Source: Sanguinoderma infundibulare
Lineage: Eukaryota; Basidiomycota; Agaricomycetes; Polyporales; Polyporaceae
Assembly (NCBI GenBank): GCA_032821775.1
Contig: JAVLRN010000002.1
Location: 868,001 to 932,000, forward strand
DNA: 64,000 nt
Reading direction: 5' to 3'
In this document: one piece after another, positions 62,895-64,000 of the stretch
Position numbering within the stretch: the stretch's first letter is position 1
Layout: each line of letters starts with the position of its first letter
Notes under the pieces: model-generated
Seen by the model: only the letters and a program-made list of their open reading frames with translations
Database searches by the model: none
What the model was told of the DNA's origin: nothing
Translations under genes and position numbers: made by a program

Positions 62895-64000
62895 TTACTC
62901 GTCCATGTCCTCGTCACCATCGCCATCTTCCCCGCCTTCGAAGTCATCCTCGTTGCTCTCTCCGCCGTCCCCACCACCGTCCACTGTCACCCCTTCAACG
63001 TTATCCTCGTTCCGGCGTCCAGCCTGCATCGCCTCCAACAGCCTCACGGCGTGGCGAATGATAGCTCTCTGATCCCCGGATCACTGGTAGCGCAATGGAT
63101 GGAAACAGCCAGTCGATCATGACTGTCGCGCGCATGCAGACACGCCAGTCCTTGCACCGCGACTCTAGATCGAGCGTCCGGAGCGGGTGTCAAAGCGGGG
63201 GCGGCATCGCGACCCGGTCCAGAGCAGATGTCGCGCTTAGGTCTACCTCGGGCAGCTCGAGGTTGCGCAAGTGCGGACAGCGAAGGGCGATGGTGGGGAG
63301 GATACGCGCAGTGGGACGAGCGAGCGTTGGGGGAGGCGGGCTGGAGTTGTCGTGTCCGATGCGGAGGGCTGTTAACGAGGACCAGGCGTCGAGTGTTCTA
63401 GCGATGTCGGGGTCACTGAGGGATGGGAGACGCTGGATGCGGAAGCTAAAGGAGGCGAGAGCGGGCAGTGCGAGCAGGGGCTGAACGAAGTCGATGAAAT
63501 GGAGAAAGGTTGGAAAATGAGACCTTTGATTCGAGTTTGAGCACGGAAAGCGTCGCGGGATGCTGAATAACGTATCCAGCGGTGCGATATGTAGGCCTGC
63601 TAGTGCTCTCAGGCAGGGGAAAAGCCGGGAGAGGTCGTTTTCGTAGCGACCTGAAAGGACTCGCCAGATGTTGTCTGCAGAAGGGACGAAGTAGCGGACA
63701 TTGACCTCCCTCACGCGTGCTGCGTACGCTTCAAGCCTAGCCCAGTGTGCCTCCGCTAGCTGTCCGAAAATCTAGGTAGCGATTAGGTCCAAACGTCATT
63801 GCCGAATAGATGTCGTGACGCACCTAGTCCGACACACCCTGATATGTACTTTGATACCCGTCCCGCTGCAAATAGCATGTGCCGTTTTGTCTGTGTGTCG
63901 TGATGTTCGTGATGTTCGCGGCGGTAGTCCACAGAGCAAGAGCGAGACGTTTACGACCGCTGAAACGAAAAGTAGCTGAAGATGTTTTCGGCAATCTCTT
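62895..64000 (-). CDS. F-box/leucine-rich protein gene, cut by the window edge
   Basis: At the edge the minus strand reads EIAENIFSYFSFQRS, the core of an F-box. After an intron ending near 63772 come GQLAEAHWARLEAYAARVRE, RYENDLSRLFPCLRALAGLH, PALASFSFRIQRLPSLSDPD, DAWSSLTALRIGHDNS and ALRCPHLRNLELPEVDLSAT. The frame meets a stop near 63190 and coding-like sequence resumes one base out (RTLDLESRCKDWRVCMRA), ending with an acidic tail (EDDFEGGEDGDGDEDMDE) at a TAA (62897..62895). Either an intron I could not place or a frame break lies near 63190. It is a different subfamily from its neighbour. Confidence 0.6.

Noticed and set aside
1..64000. CRISPR arrays, ribosomal RNA genes and bacterial-type operons.
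   Set aside because: No regularly spaced repeats or rRNA sequence were seen; spliced genes show the DNA to be eukaryotic.

Overview
The window looks like nuclear DNA of an agaricomycete (mushroom-forming basidiomycete). The evidence is many short phase-conserved introns of about 50-75 bases with GTRNGT...YAG borders, TATA-type fungal promoters, a DUF6533-type membrane protein, a basidiomycete UbiA-family enzyme, a TAP-like alpha/beta hydrolase, and a swarm of F-box/leucine-rich and HMG-box genes. A polypore-like species is plausible, but I cannot fix the genus. I see no rRNA, tRNA or CRISPR.

Layout. 0.9-3.1 kb holds housekeeping-type genes: mitochondrial iron-sulfur assembly factor ISA2 (-) and a small YCII-domain protein (+). 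3.3-9.1 kb is a graveyard: a broken kinase-like gene, leucine-rich/F-box remnants, an intact HMG-box gene (-), and a fusion of an HMG-gene tail with an F-box remnant. 9-18.8 kb is mostly gene-poor, with three intron-containing genes for disordered proteins of unknown function. 18.9-25 kb has a lactonase-type beta-propeller (-), a complete six-exon TAP-like hydrolase (+) and a second YCII gene (+). 25.3-32.1 kb holds an F-box remnant, old repeats, a DUF6533 membrane protein (+) and a broken KEN-box-containing gene (-). At 32,465-33,076 lies a perfect 292-base inverted repeat with a 28-base spacer. 35.5-37.5 kb has two single-exon proline-rich genes. 39.8-41.5 kb is a decayed second copy of the TAP-like hydrolase. 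42.8-43.9 kb is an intact four-exon UbiA-family prenyltransferase/terpene-cyclase-like gene, followed by an Ala/Gln-rich ORF, a long unknown ORF and the C-terminal part of a P450 (48.2-49.0 kb). 49.3-56.4 kb carries two copies, in opposite orientation, of one short terminal-inverted-repeat element, two more YCII genes (-) and a broken HMG/coiled-coil gene (-). 57.8-64 kb has the second intact HMG-box gene (+), an intact F-box gene (-) and an F-box gene cut by the window edge.

The main theme is recent duplication. The HMG gene (6.05-7.23 versus 57.79-59.00 kb) and the YCII gene with its flanks (24.1-25.0 versus 50.4-51.3 kb) are each present as inverted pairs, and the hydrolase is present as a direct pair with one dead copy. 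The UbiA gene, P450 remnant, hydrolases, lactonase and YCII proteins could be parts of a small-molecule pathway, but nothing here proves that they work together. Most small ORFs are shadows and are omitted. Exon borders were inferred by reading frame and splice consensus only.
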